Positions 8,212-15,396 of a stretch of 64,000 nt of DNA are shown one piece after another. The translations under genes were made by a program, and so were the position numbers. Source of the DNA: Agromyces rhizosphaerae (GTDB lineage Bacteria; Actinomycetota; Actinomycetes; Actinomycetales; Microbacteriaceae); NCBI RefSeq assembly GCF_027925245.1, contig NZ_BSDP01000001.1, forward strand, positions 1,302,001-1,366,000. The letters are read 5' to 3'. The notes below the pieces were generated by a model that saw only the letters and a list, made by a program, of their open reading frames with translations, did no database searches and was not told where the DNA came from. Within the stretch, counting starts at the first letter, position 1, and the number at the start of each line of letters is the position of its first letter.

Positions 8212-9048
8212 TCAGTGGGAGAGGTGCGCCTCGCCGAGCGAGCGCGCCCCCTTCTTCGCCGCCTGCACGAGCTCGTACACATGGGTGCGCAATCGCGCGA
8301 ACTCGGCGTGCGACCTGGTCTCCAGCTGGTCGCGCTCGTCGCCGAGGTCGACGGTCACGTCCTCCAGCAGCACGGTCGGCCGTCCCGAGAGCACGAGCAC
8401 GCGCTCGGCGAGGTAGATCGCCTCGTCGATGTCGTGGGTCACGAACACCACCGTGACCCCGAGCCGCTTCCACAGCCGCCGCACCAGGTCCTCGAGCTCG
8501 AAGCGGGTCTGCGCGTCGACCGCGGCGAACGGCTCGTCCATGAGCAGCACCTGCGGCTCGTACGCGGCCGCGCGGGCGATCGCGACGCGCTGCTGCATGC
8601 CGCCCGAGAGCTGCCAGGGGTACTTGTCCTCGTCGCCGGCGAGGCTCACCGCGGCGAGCGCATCGCGCACGAGCTCGTGCCGCCGCGCGGACGGCACGTG
8701 CTTCTCCTTCAGCGGCAGTTCGACGTTCTGCGCGACGGTCAGCCACGGGAAGAGCGAGCGGCCGTACTCCTGCAGCACGACGGCCATGCCCTGCGGCGGC
8801 GCGTCCACCACCGAGCCGGCGAGGCGCACCTCGCCGGTCGTGGGCGCGAGCAGGCCCGCGAGCGTGCGCAGGAGCGTGGTCTTGCCGGCGCCCGACGGGC
8901 CGACGACGCACACGAACTCGCCCGCCGCGACCGTGAAGCTCAGGTCGGCGATGGCCTCGACGGGCTCGCCGCGCCCGGTATAGGTCTTGCCGAGGGACTC
9001 GATCTCCAGGGTCGCCGAGTTCGCCGCGCCGTTGTCGGTGTCGGTCAT
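8212..9048 (-). CDS. ABC transporter ATPase, SsuB/TauB type
   Basis: 278-residue ATPase that would power import by the two adjacent permeases. Walker A is GPSGAGKTT (about 52-60), the Q-loop region is VVLQEYGRSLFPWL, the signature is LSGGMQQRVAIARA, Walker B is VLLMDEPF, and the H-loop is FVTHDIDEA. It has the single-domain form of the nitrate/sulfonate/taurine family. A strong Shine-Dalgarno (GGAGGGGAG) overlaps the end of the permease gene, whose stop is 2 bases from the ATG. The next gene, IclR, begins 11 bases after its stop. The operon context suggests an aromatic carboxylate as cargo, which is unusual for this family and is inference. Confidence 0.92.
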   Translation of the reverse strand: MTDTDNGAANSATLEIESLGKTYTGRGEPVEAIADLSFTVAAGEFVCVVGPSGAGKTTLLRTLAGLLAPTTGEVRLAGSVVDAPPQGMAVVLQEYGRSLFPWLTVAQNVELPLKEKHVPSARRHELVRDALAAVSLAGDEDKYPWQLSGGMQQRVAIARAAAYEPQVLLMDEPFAAVDAQTRFELEDLVRRLWKRLGVTVVFVTHDIDEAIYLAERVLVLSGRPTVLLEDVTVDLGDERDQLETRSHAEFARLRTHVYELVQAAKKGARSLGEAHLSH

Positions 9049-9050
9049 GT

Positions 9051-9902
9051 TCACTCCCCTCCACGTTGGGACTGCAGGTACCCGTAGTACCACTTGAGGA
9101 TCACGTCGGTGATGACGCGGAAGACCAGCGACATGATGACGCCGAGCAGGCCGAGCAGGATGACGCCGCCCCACATCTCCGGGATCGCGAAGCTCCGCTG
9201 GAACTGCACGATCGAGAAGCCGAGCCCGTCACGGCCCGCGAACATCTCGCTGATGACCATCAGGATGATGCCGATCGACAGCGCCTGGCGGGCGCCCGTG
9301 ACGATCTGCGGGCTCGCACCGGGGAGCACGAGGTGCGTCAGTCGCCGCCGGCCGCGGAGCCGGTAGGCGCTGGCCGTGTCCTTCAGCACCGGGTCGAGCC
9401 CGCGCACGCCCTCGACGGTGTTGAGCAGGATCGGCCAGATGCAGCCGATCGCGATCACGGTGATGCGCATCTCCGGGCCGATGCCCATGAAGAGCATGAA
9501 GATCGGCACCAGCACGGGCGGCGGGATCGCCCGGAAGAACTCCAGCACCGGCTCGAGGAAGGCGCGCAGGTTGCGCCGCGAGCCGATGAGCACGCCGAGC
9601 AGGATGCCGAGCACGAGCGCGACGCCGTAGCCGGCGAGGATCCGGCCGACCGACGGGATCACGTCGGACATGAACCGCGTGTCGGCGAAGGTGTCGGCCG
9701 TGAACCACGTCTCCCAGAACGTGCCGATGATGGTCGACAGCGGCGGGTTCAGGAAGTTCGTGCTGTTCGCCGACCCGATCCACCACAGCGAGAGCAGGAT
9801 CAGGGGCAGCGCGACGATCATCACGATGCGCCGCAGGAGGCCGCGGCCGCGGCCGCGCGAGGACCGCTTCGAGACGGTCTTGAGGCTCATCGTGGCGCTC
9901 AT
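9051..9902 (-). CDS. ABC transporter permease, SsuC/TauC type (second of two)
   Basis: 283-residue inner-membrane permease with a basic N-terminus (residues 1-25), a first membrane span at about 26-44 and five further spans. The BPD_transp_1 EAA-loop region (DTASAYRLRGRRRLTHLVLPG) is at about residues 180-200. The ATG overlaps the stop of the other permease gene (ATGA). It is only distantly similar to its neighbour, so the importer probably uses a heterodimeric membrane channel, whereas SsuC and TauC usually form homodimers. Confidence 0.9.
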   Translation of the reverse strand: MSATMSLKTVSKRSSRGRGRGLLRRIVMIVALPLILLSLWWIGSANSTNFLNPPLSTIIGTFWETWFTADTFADTRFMSDVIPSVGRILAGYGVALVLGILLGVLIGSRRNLRAFLEPVLEFFRAIPPPVLVPIFMLFMGIGPEMRITVIAIGCIWPILLNTVEGVRGLDPVLKDTASAYRLRGRRRLTHLVLPGASPQIVTGARQALSIGIILMVISEMFAGRDGLGFSIVQFQRSFAIPEMWGGVILLGLLGVIMSLVFRVITDVILKWYYGYLQSQRGGE

Positions 9903-10708
9903 ACCATCACCTCCAGCCGCACCGAGGGGTGCCAGAAGAGCGCCCGTCGCTCCGTCCACCTGGCGAGGATGTTGACGACGACGCCGAGCATGCCGGCGAC
10001 GATCACGTAGGCGTACATCGACGCGACCGCGCCCGACTCGCGCGCGATCGCGAGCAGGCCGCCGATGCCGTCGAAGCTGATGAGCAGCTCACCCGTGACC
10101 GTCAGGATCAGGGCGACCGCCGCGGCGAGGCGGAGCCCCGTCATGGCGTAGGGCAGCGTCGTCGGCCAGACGACGGTGCGGATGCGGGTGAGGGTGCGGA
10201 ACCGGTAGGAGCGCGCCGTGTCGCTCGCGATCGGGTCCACGTCCTGCACCCCGGCCAGCACCTGGATGAGGACCTGCCAGAACGACGCGTAGACGACCAG
10301 CAGCAGCGTCGACGCCATGCCCGTGCCGAGCAGGAGCACGGCGACGGGGATCAGGGCGACCGATGGCACCGGACGGAGGAACTCGATGGTCGAGGCGGTG
10401 AACTCGCGCAGGAACGGGATCATGCCGATGACCACGCCCAGCACGACGCCCGCGACCAGCGAGATGGCGAGCCCGATCGCCCACGTGAGCACGGTGTGCC
10501 AGAGCGCGGCCCAGAACACCGCGGTGGACGCGGACTCGGCGAGTGCGGCGAGGATCTCCGACGCCGGAGGCAGGAACCTCGGGTCGATGAGTCCCAGCCG
10601 CGGGATGAGCTCGAGGAGCACCAGGAGCGTCGCGACGCCGGCCGCGCCGAGCATCCACGCGGGGATGCCCGGCGCGGCCGCGCCGCGAACGCGCCCGGCC
10701 TGACTCAC
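9899..10708 (-). CDS. ABC transporter permease, SsuC/TauC type (first of two)
   Basis: 269-residue permease with about six membrane spans. The conserved loop SDTARSYRFRTLTRIRTVVWP at about 165-185 matches the EAA interaction site for the ATPase. The GTG start overlaps the stop of the substrate-binding-protein gene (GTGA), so its translation is coupled to that lipoprotein. It would form the membrane pore together with the 283-residue permease. The alternative, that one permease belongs to a different system, is unlikely because all four transporter genes overlap or nearly touch. Confidence 0.9.
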   Translation of the reverse strand: MSQAGRVRGAAAPGIPAWMLGAAGVATLLVLLELIPRLGLIDPRFLPPASEILAALAESASTAVFWAALWHTVLTWAIGLAISLVAGVVLGVVIGMIPFLREFTASTIEFLRPVPSVALIPVAVLLLGTGMASTLLLVVYASFWQVLIQVLAGVQDVDPIASDTARSYRFRTLTRIRTVVWPTTLPYAMTGLRLAAAVALILTVTGELLISFDGIGGLLAIARESGAVASMYAYVIVAGMLGVVVNILARWTERRALFWHPSVRLEVMV

Positions 10709-11679
10709 GGCAGCAGCGCCGAGTAGTCGATCTCCTCGTCGACGAGCCCGTACTGCAGGGCGAGGTCGGCGAGCAGCGCCACCGTGTCCTCGGAGAACTC
10801 GCTCTCGAAGCGCGGCAGCGTCATCGCGTCCTTCACCTCGGGATCGATGTCCGTGTAGGTGTCCAGGATGTCCGCGACGACCGCCGGGTCGGAGGACGCG
10901 AGCTCGAACGACGCCTGCAGCGCCGCCACGAAGCCCTCGACGACATCGGGGTTCGACGACGCGAAGTCCTGGCTCGTGAAGTACGCCGCGATCATGAGGT
11001 CGGGGTCGGTCTCCACGTAGTTCCAGCTCACCACGCGCGCACCCGGCAGCAGCGCCCGGGTGAGGTGCGGCTCGAGGATCCACGCGGCATCCACCTGGCC
11101 GGCCGCCAGCGCCGCGGGCATGTCGGGGAAGCCCATCTCGACGAAGTCGATGTCCGACGGGTCGCCGCCGTCCTGCTCGACCGCGTAGCGGATCGTGGAG
11201 TCGCCGATGTTGTTCAGCGTGTTGACCGCGACGGTGCGTCCGGCGAGGTCCGCGGGCGACTCGATGTCGGAGTCGTCGAGCACGGCCACGCCGCCGAAGT
11301 CGGGGTCGGTTCCCGTCGAGAAGACGCCGGCCGCGACGGCCTTGAGCGGCACGTCGTTGTACGTCGCGAGCAGCAGCGACGTGACGTTCGAGAACCCGAA
11401 CTCGTACTCGCCCGAGACGACGGCCGGCACGATCGCGGCGCCGCCCTGCGCGAGCTCGAGCGTGACGTCGAGGCCCTGCTCCTCGAAGAAGCCCTCCTCG
11501 ACGCCGAGGTAGATCGGCGCGACATCGACGATCGGGATGACACCGACGGTGACGGGCGTGAGCTCCGTCGTGTCGGATGCGCCCTCGTCGGTCGACGGCT
11601 CCTCCGACGAGGTGCCGCACGCCGTGAGGGCGAGCGCGGACGCGAGGGCGACCGCGGCCAGGGACAGTGACTTTCGCAT
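10705..11679 (-). CDS. ABC transporter substrate-binding lipoprotein, NMT1/SsuA type
   Basis: 324-residue exported lipoprotein. Signal peptide residues 1-20 end in the lipobox LTAC with Cys21 as the lipidation site, followed by a Ser/Thr/Glu-rich linker. The mature domain (about 42-324) is of the NMT1/THI5/SsuA fold: TVGVIPIVDVAPIYLGVEEG, GEYEFGFSN and GQVDAAWILEPH are typical. First gene of the operon, with a good AAGGAGA site before the ATG. The family binds sulfonates, nitrate, pyrimidine precursors or aromatic acids. The link with pobA suggests 4-hydroxybenzoate or another aromatic acid; this is inference. Confidence 0.92.
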   Translation of the reverse strand: MRKSLSLAAVALASALALTACGTSSEEPSTDEGASDTTELTPVTVGVIPIVDVAPIYLGVEEGFFEEQGLDVTLELAQGGAAIVPAVVSGEYEFGFSNVTSLLLATYNDVPLKAVAAGVFSTGTDPDFGGVAVLDDSDIESPADLAGRTVAVNTLNNIGDSTIRYAVEQDGGDPSDIDFVEMGFPDMPAALAAGQVDAAWILEPHLTRALLPGARVVSWNYVETDPDLMIAAYFTSQDFASSNPDVVEGFVAALQASFELASSDPAVVADILDTYTDIDPEVKDAMTLPRFESEFSEDTVALLADLALQYGLVDEEIDYSALLP

Positions 11680-11787
11680 TGCGTTCTCCTTCGAACTCGG
11701 CGACTCGTCGGCCGCCGGTGCTGTGCGTTGCCTTTCCGAGTCCCGGTCACCGGCGACCGGGACGCACGCTCTCCCCCTGTTTGGTCG

Positions 11788-11816
11788 CTCTGCGAACGAG
11801 CGTGCTCTCTGCGAAC
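11788..11816 (-). promoter_or_regulatory. Candidate IclR operator: two 10-bp direct repeats
   Basis: The 10-mer GTTCGCAGAG (minus-strand sense) occurs twice, at 11788-11797 and 11807-11816, with 9 bp between copies. It lies about 110 bases upstream of the first gene of the transporter-pobA operon. PcaU/PobR-type IclR regulators are known to bind sets of 10-bp repeats, and one is encoded in this operon. The spacing fits, but binding is inferred. The opposite gene (glycosidase, 3' end at 11892) is not divergent, so the site most likely serves the pob operon. Confidence 0.5.
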
Positions 11817-11891
11817 ATACGTCCGCACGGCCGACCACGGAAGGGCCGGAAGGCCCATCCGGCGGATCGTGTCCGAATCGCGACCTTCGGG

Positions 11892-13400
11892 TCAGGCGAC
11901 GCGGCGGATGCGCAGCGCGATCGCCTCGCCCGCCGGGAGCGCGACCGGCGCCGCGGCACGCGCCCACGCGTCGTTCTTCGCCACCTCGTCGATCTCGAAC
12001 ACGCGCCCGACGGGCGCGACCGTCATGTGCCAGGTGTCGATCACGTCGACCTCGAACCGGTCGCCGGCCTCGAGCTGCACGCCGCGCCAGCCGATCGGCA
12101 GCCGGAACACCCACTCCCCCGGCGCCTCGCGCCCGAGGTACTGGACGTAGACGCTGCCCTGCACGCCCGCGACGAACGCGTCGTCCCACCAGTTGTCGAC
12201 GGGGTCGAGGCCCACGCCGTCGACCTCGTCGAGGATGCCCCTGAGGAACCCGAGCCGCGCCGGGCTCTCGCCGGTGAACGGGCCGCCCTCGACGATGTGC
12301 AGGCTGCCCGACGGGATCACGAAGCTCTCGCCGTGCGACGCGTAGCAGCCCGAGACCGTCGTGATCCAGAACTGGTGCACGAGCTGCTCGGCGCTCAGGT
12401 GGCCCCAGCGATCGGGCACGTCGCCCTCGTACTTGATCTCGTCGAGCACCACGGGCTTGCGGTACGCGTCGCGGAACAGCGACGCGCGGCCGAAGTCCTC
12501 GGTCGCCTGCCCGAGCTGCAGCGACGCGTGCGTGACCCACGGCCGGTTGTGGTCGAACAGCCGCACGAGGTTGTGGATCGACCTCGGGTGGTCGTGCGGG
12601 TCGATCTCGGCGAGGCGCAGCCCCGCGGCATCCCACCGCTCGTCGGGCCGGTCGAGCTGGTCGAACTCGTTGCACAGCGACCACCACACGTTCGGGAACG
12701 CCGAGAGCCGCGCGACCAGGTAGCGGAGGTAGGCGGCGTCCTGCTCCTCGGTGAGCCCGTCGAGGCCGAAGCGCCCGTAGTCGTAGGCGTTGTAGATGAG
12801 CACCTCGGCCTGGATGCCGGCGGCGCCCAGCGTGCGCACCGCCTCGTCCAGGCGCCGGAAGAACGCCGGCACGGGCCGGGTGACGTCCCAGCCGCCGTCG
12901 GCGTCGCGCTCGAACGGCAGCAGCTCGGGGAAGTGCTCGACGTAGCCGCCCGCCTGCGGGAACACCATGAATCGCAGCTTGTTCATGCCCGCCCCGGCGA
13001 CCGCGTCGACGGTCTCGGTGAAGAGCGGCTCCTCCTGGTGCAGCCAGTTGTAGGCGGTCGCCCCGACCGGCCGGAACGGCGTGCCGTCGGCGTGGGCGAA
13101 GTGGTACGTGCCTGCGACCCGCACCGGGCCGTGCTCGCCGGGCGCCGCGGGCCCGACGTCGAACCCGCCCGTGCGGGCGTCGAGCTCGGGGGCGTGCGAC
13201 TCGCTCTCCCACGACCATGCGCCCTCCTGCTCGGGTGCGAAGCGCACGAGGTAGCGGTCGTCGCCGTCCCAGAAGCCGGGCACCGTGATCGTGTCGCCGT
13301 CGGCGTGCACGAAGCGCACCCGGAGCGGCTCGACATCGGCGGGGATCGGGGTGGCCGGGCCGGCGAAGGCGAGTTCGACCGGTGCGAAGCGGGGGTGCAT
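11892..13400 (-). CDS. Apiosidase-like glycoside hydrolase (DUF5060-DUF4038-type)
   Basis: 502-residue intracellular protein without signal peptide. An N-terminal Ig-like DUF5060 domain (about 1-85) contains VPGFWDGDDRYLVRFAPEQE. A TIM-barrel of the DUF4038/apiosidase-like type (about 95-400) opens with GTPFRPVGATAYNW. Candidate catalytic acids are in the strand VWWSLCNEFDQL (Asn-Glu, typical of the acid/base in clan A barrels) and KPVVLDEIKYEGD. A C-terminal beta domain follows. GH140 apiosidases share the DUF4038 core, and the neighbouring apionate genes make apiose release plausible. Other terminal sugars are possible. The start ATG is preceded by AGAGGA. Divergent from the lactonase gene. 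Confidence 0.75.
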   Translation of the reverse strand: MHPRFAPVELAFAGPATPIPADVEPLRVRFVHADGDTITVPGFWDGDDRYLVRFAPEQEGAWSWESESHAPELDARTGGFDVGPAAPGEHGPVRVAGTYHFAHADGTPFRPVGATAYNWLHQEEPLFTETVDAVAGAGMNKLRFMVFPQAGGYVEHFPELLPFERDADGGWDVTRPVPAFFRRLDEAVRTLGAAGIQAEVLIYNAYDYGRFGLDGLTEEQDAAYLRYLVARLSAFPNVWWSLCNEFDQLDRPDERWDAAGLRLAEIDPHDHPRSIHNLVRLFDHNRPWVTHASLQLGQATEDFGRASLFRDAYRKPVVLDEIKYEGDVPDRWGHLSAEQLVHQFWITTVSGCYASHGESFVIPSGSLHIVEGGPFTGESPARLGFLRGILDEVDGVGLDPVDNWWDDAFVAGVQGSVYVQYLGREAPGEWVFRLPIGWRGVQLEAGDRFEVDVIDTWHMTVAPVGRVFEIDEVAKNDAWARAAAPVALPAGEAIALRIRRVA

Positions 13401-13518
13401 GGGGAGGGTGTCCTCTCAGTGTGGGTGCGGGCGACTCGGGGGTGGGTGCGGGCTACGCTGACATCGAGCGCGGCCGGGTGCGGATGCCCCGGGCGGACCG
13501 AGGGCGAAGGGAACGGGC

Positions 13519-14397
13519 ATGACCGGAATCGGACTCATCGCCGGTGGCGCGAGGCTCGAGAAGCTCGCGTCGGGCTGCGAGTGGGCGGAGGGCCCGCTGT
13601 GGCTGCCCGAGCTGGGACGGGTGCGCTGGAGCGACATCCCGAACAACCGGATCCTCGAGTGGGACGCCGCGACCCGGCGCCTCAGCGTCTTCCGCGACGG
13701 CGCCGAGTACACGAACGGGCGCGCGCTCGACCTCGAGGGCCGCGTCGTGCAGTGCAGCCACGGCCGGCGGGCGATCGAGCGCGAGGGCGCCGACGGTCCC
13801 GAGACGCTCGTGGGGCAGTGGGCCGAGGGGCGGTTCAACTCGCCGAACGACGTCGCCGTGGCATCCGACGGCTCGATCTGGTTCACCGACCCGCCCTACG
13901 GGCTCGACCCGAGCGGGCGCGAGGGGCACCCGGCGCCGCAGGAGTACGACGGATGCTACGTCTTCCGCTTCGACCCGGCGACCGGCGACGTGGAGCCCGT
14001 CGTCACCGATCTCGTGCACCCGAACGGCATCGGCTTCTCGCCCGACGAGGGCGTGCTCTACGTGTCGGACACCGGGTCGCTCGCCGGCCACGAGGCCGAC
14101 ACGCACATCCAGTCCTACCCCACAGACGGCGTGCGGGTGACGGGCCCGGGCGCGCACTTCGCGAAGGTGCCGACCGGCGTCTCCGACGGGTTCGCGATCG
14201 ACGAGGAGGGCCGGCTCTGGACGTCGGCGGGCGACGGCGTGCACGTCTACACGCCCGCCGGGCGGCACCTGCACCACATCCGGGTGCCCGAGGTGGTGTC
14301 GAACGTGACGTTCGGCGGCGCCGACGGGCGCGACCTGTTCATCACCGCGACGACGAGCCTGTACCGCATCGCGACGCTGACGGTCGCCGCACGCTGA
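13519..14397 (+). CDS. SMP-30/gluconolactonase-like sugar lactonase
   Basis: 292-residue six-bladed beta-propeller of the SGL family, which hydrolyses sugar lactones with a bound divalent cation. Metal-site residues are recognisable: Glu in CEWAEGPLW (about 20), Asn in FNSPNDVAVASDG (about 111) and Asp in GVSDGFAIDEEG. A full-length family member with no signal peptide. AAGGGAA precedes the ATG. Its position between an apiosidase-like glycosidase and a sugar dehydrogenase gene suggests that it opens the lactone made by that dehydrogenase, such as apionolactone or rhamnonolactone. The substrate is inference. Its stop is 2 bases from the convergent SDR gene. Confidence 0.85.
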   Translation: MTGIGLIAGGARLEKLASGCEWAEGPLWLPELGRVRWSDIPNNRILEWDAATRRLSVFRDGAEYTNGRALDLEGRVVQCSHGRRAIEREGADGPETLVGQWAEGRFNSPNDVAVASDGSIWFTDPPYGLDPSGREGHPAPQEYDGCYVFRFDPATGDVEPVVTDLVHPNGIGFSPDEGVLYVSDTGSLAGHEADTHIQSYPTDGVRVTGPGAHFAKVPTGVSDGFAIDEEGRLWTSAGDGVHVYTPAGRHLHHIRVPEVVSNVTFGGADGRDLFITATTSLYRIATLTVAAR

Positions 14398-14399
14398 GT

Positions 14400-15269
14400 T
14401 CATGGGGTGGCCTGCTCGGCCCTCCACCTGGCGTACTCGTCGCGCCAGAGGTGCTGCGGCTCGAATCCGAGGCGGTCGCGCGCCTTGTCGATCGACATGA
14501 GCGTCTCGAACTCGCCGAGCTGCTTCACGACCGGCACGTCGGGGTAGTGCCGGGCCGCGAGCTCGGCGGTCGGCACGGTCATGCCCGAGTCGGGTGCGGC
14601 GACGTTGTAGACCTCGAAGCCGGGGGCGGCGTGGCGCAGGGCGAGGGCGACGGCCGCGGCCCCGTCGCGCGAGTCGACGTAGCTGTGCAGCAGGTCCCTG
14701 CGGTACTCGGGGTCGCCGGCGCGCTCGAACGAGCCGTACTCGTCGGGGTCGACCACGTTGGTGAAGCGCAGCGCCGTGATGCTGAGGCCCTCGCGCCAGC
14801 CGACGAGCTGCGCGGAGATCGCCTCCTCGGCGACCTTGCCGAGCGCGTAGGTGTTGTTCGCCTCGGTGTACGTCTCGTCGACGGGGAGCGCGGTGAGGTG
14901 CGCGAAGTCGGGGAAGCCCATGGCGGTGATGCTCGAGGCGGTCACGATCGTGTCGATGCCCGCGCGCACGGCACCGTGCAGCACGTGGAACGTCGCGGTG
15001 ACGTTGTTCGTGAAGGTCGCGGCATCCGGCACCAGGCCGTTGACCGGCAGTGCGGCGAGGTGCACCAGCGCGTCGAGGCCCTCGTGGCGGGCCGTCACGC
15101 CGAGCAGCGCGTCGAGCACCTGCCCGTAATCCTGCAGGTCGACGCGGGTGAACCCGAAGCCGGGAGCGCCGACCAGGTCGAAGCCGATGACGTCGTGCCC
15201 GTCGGCTCGGAGCCGCTCGACGGTCGCCCGTCCGAGCTTGCCGGAACTGCCCGTGACGGCGATGCGCAT
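14400..15269 (-). CDS. NAD(P)-dependent extended SDR, sugar/uronate dehydrogenase-like
   Basis: 289-residue Rossmann enzyme. The nucleotide motif is GSSGKLG at residues 7-13 and the catalytic pair is in TYALGKVAEE (Tyr and Lys of YxxxK). Overall it resembles NAD-dependent epimerase/uronate dehydrogenases, which oxidise C1 of a cyclic sugar to a lactone. Its start lies 127 bases from the rhamnosidase start on the other strand, with one LacI-type palindrome between. A perfect minus-strand TTGACA (15327-15322) is a likely -35. It could oxidise apiose, rhamnose or a uronic acid; the regulatory link favours a sugar released by this island. Confidence 0.82.
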   Translation of the reverse strand: MRIAVTGSSGKLGRATVERLRADGHDVIGFDLVGAPGFGFTRVDLQDYGQVLDALLGVTARHEGLDALVHLAALPVNGLVPDAATFTNNVTATFHVLHGAVRAGIDTIVTASSITAMGFPDFAHLTALPVDETYTEANNTYALGKVAEEAISAQLVGWREGLSITALRFTNVVDPDEYGSFERAGDPEYRRDLLHSYVDSRDGAAAVALALRHAAPGFEVYNVAAPDSGMTVPTAELAARHYPDVPVVKQLGEFETLMSIDKARDRLGFEPQHLWRDEYARWRAEQATP

Positions 15270-15313
15270 CGTGACTCCCTCGTCGATTGATCGCACCAAT
15301 CCTCGCGCAGAGT

Positions 15314-15341
15314 TTGAAACGTGTCAATTGGCTGGCATGAT
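15314..15341. promoter_or_regulatory. Divergent promoter with LacI-type operator
   Basis: The imperfect palindrome TGAAACGTGTCA (15315-15326, 5 of 6 pairs match) overlaps two promoters. On the plus strand TTGAAA (15314-15319) and CATGAT (15336-15341) are 16 bp apart, driving the GH78 gene. On the minus strand TTGACA (15327-15322) is a consensus -35 for the SDR gene. A repressor bound here would block both. Similar palindromes recur before the other rhamnoside genes. Confidence 0.6.
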
Positions 15342-15396
15342 GGGCAGCGACCCCGGCCCCGCACCGACGCGATGGCCGCGCACCAGGAGACCTCCC

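Noticed and set aside
9066..10010. Plus-strand frame rich in His, Asp and Glu over the permease genes
   Set aside because: Antisense to clear ABC permeases. The His/Asp richness is what hydrophobic codons give when read on the other strand.
13412..13455. Imperfect direct repeats GTGGGTGCGGGC before the lactonase gene
   Set aside because: Low-complexity G-rich sequence between divergent genes. No symmetry and no matching copies elsewhere, so not called an operator.
11667..15290. Open frame of about 1200 codons on the plus strand
   Set aside because: It crosses four recognisable genes in the wrong frame or strand; composition is typical of a shadow frame.
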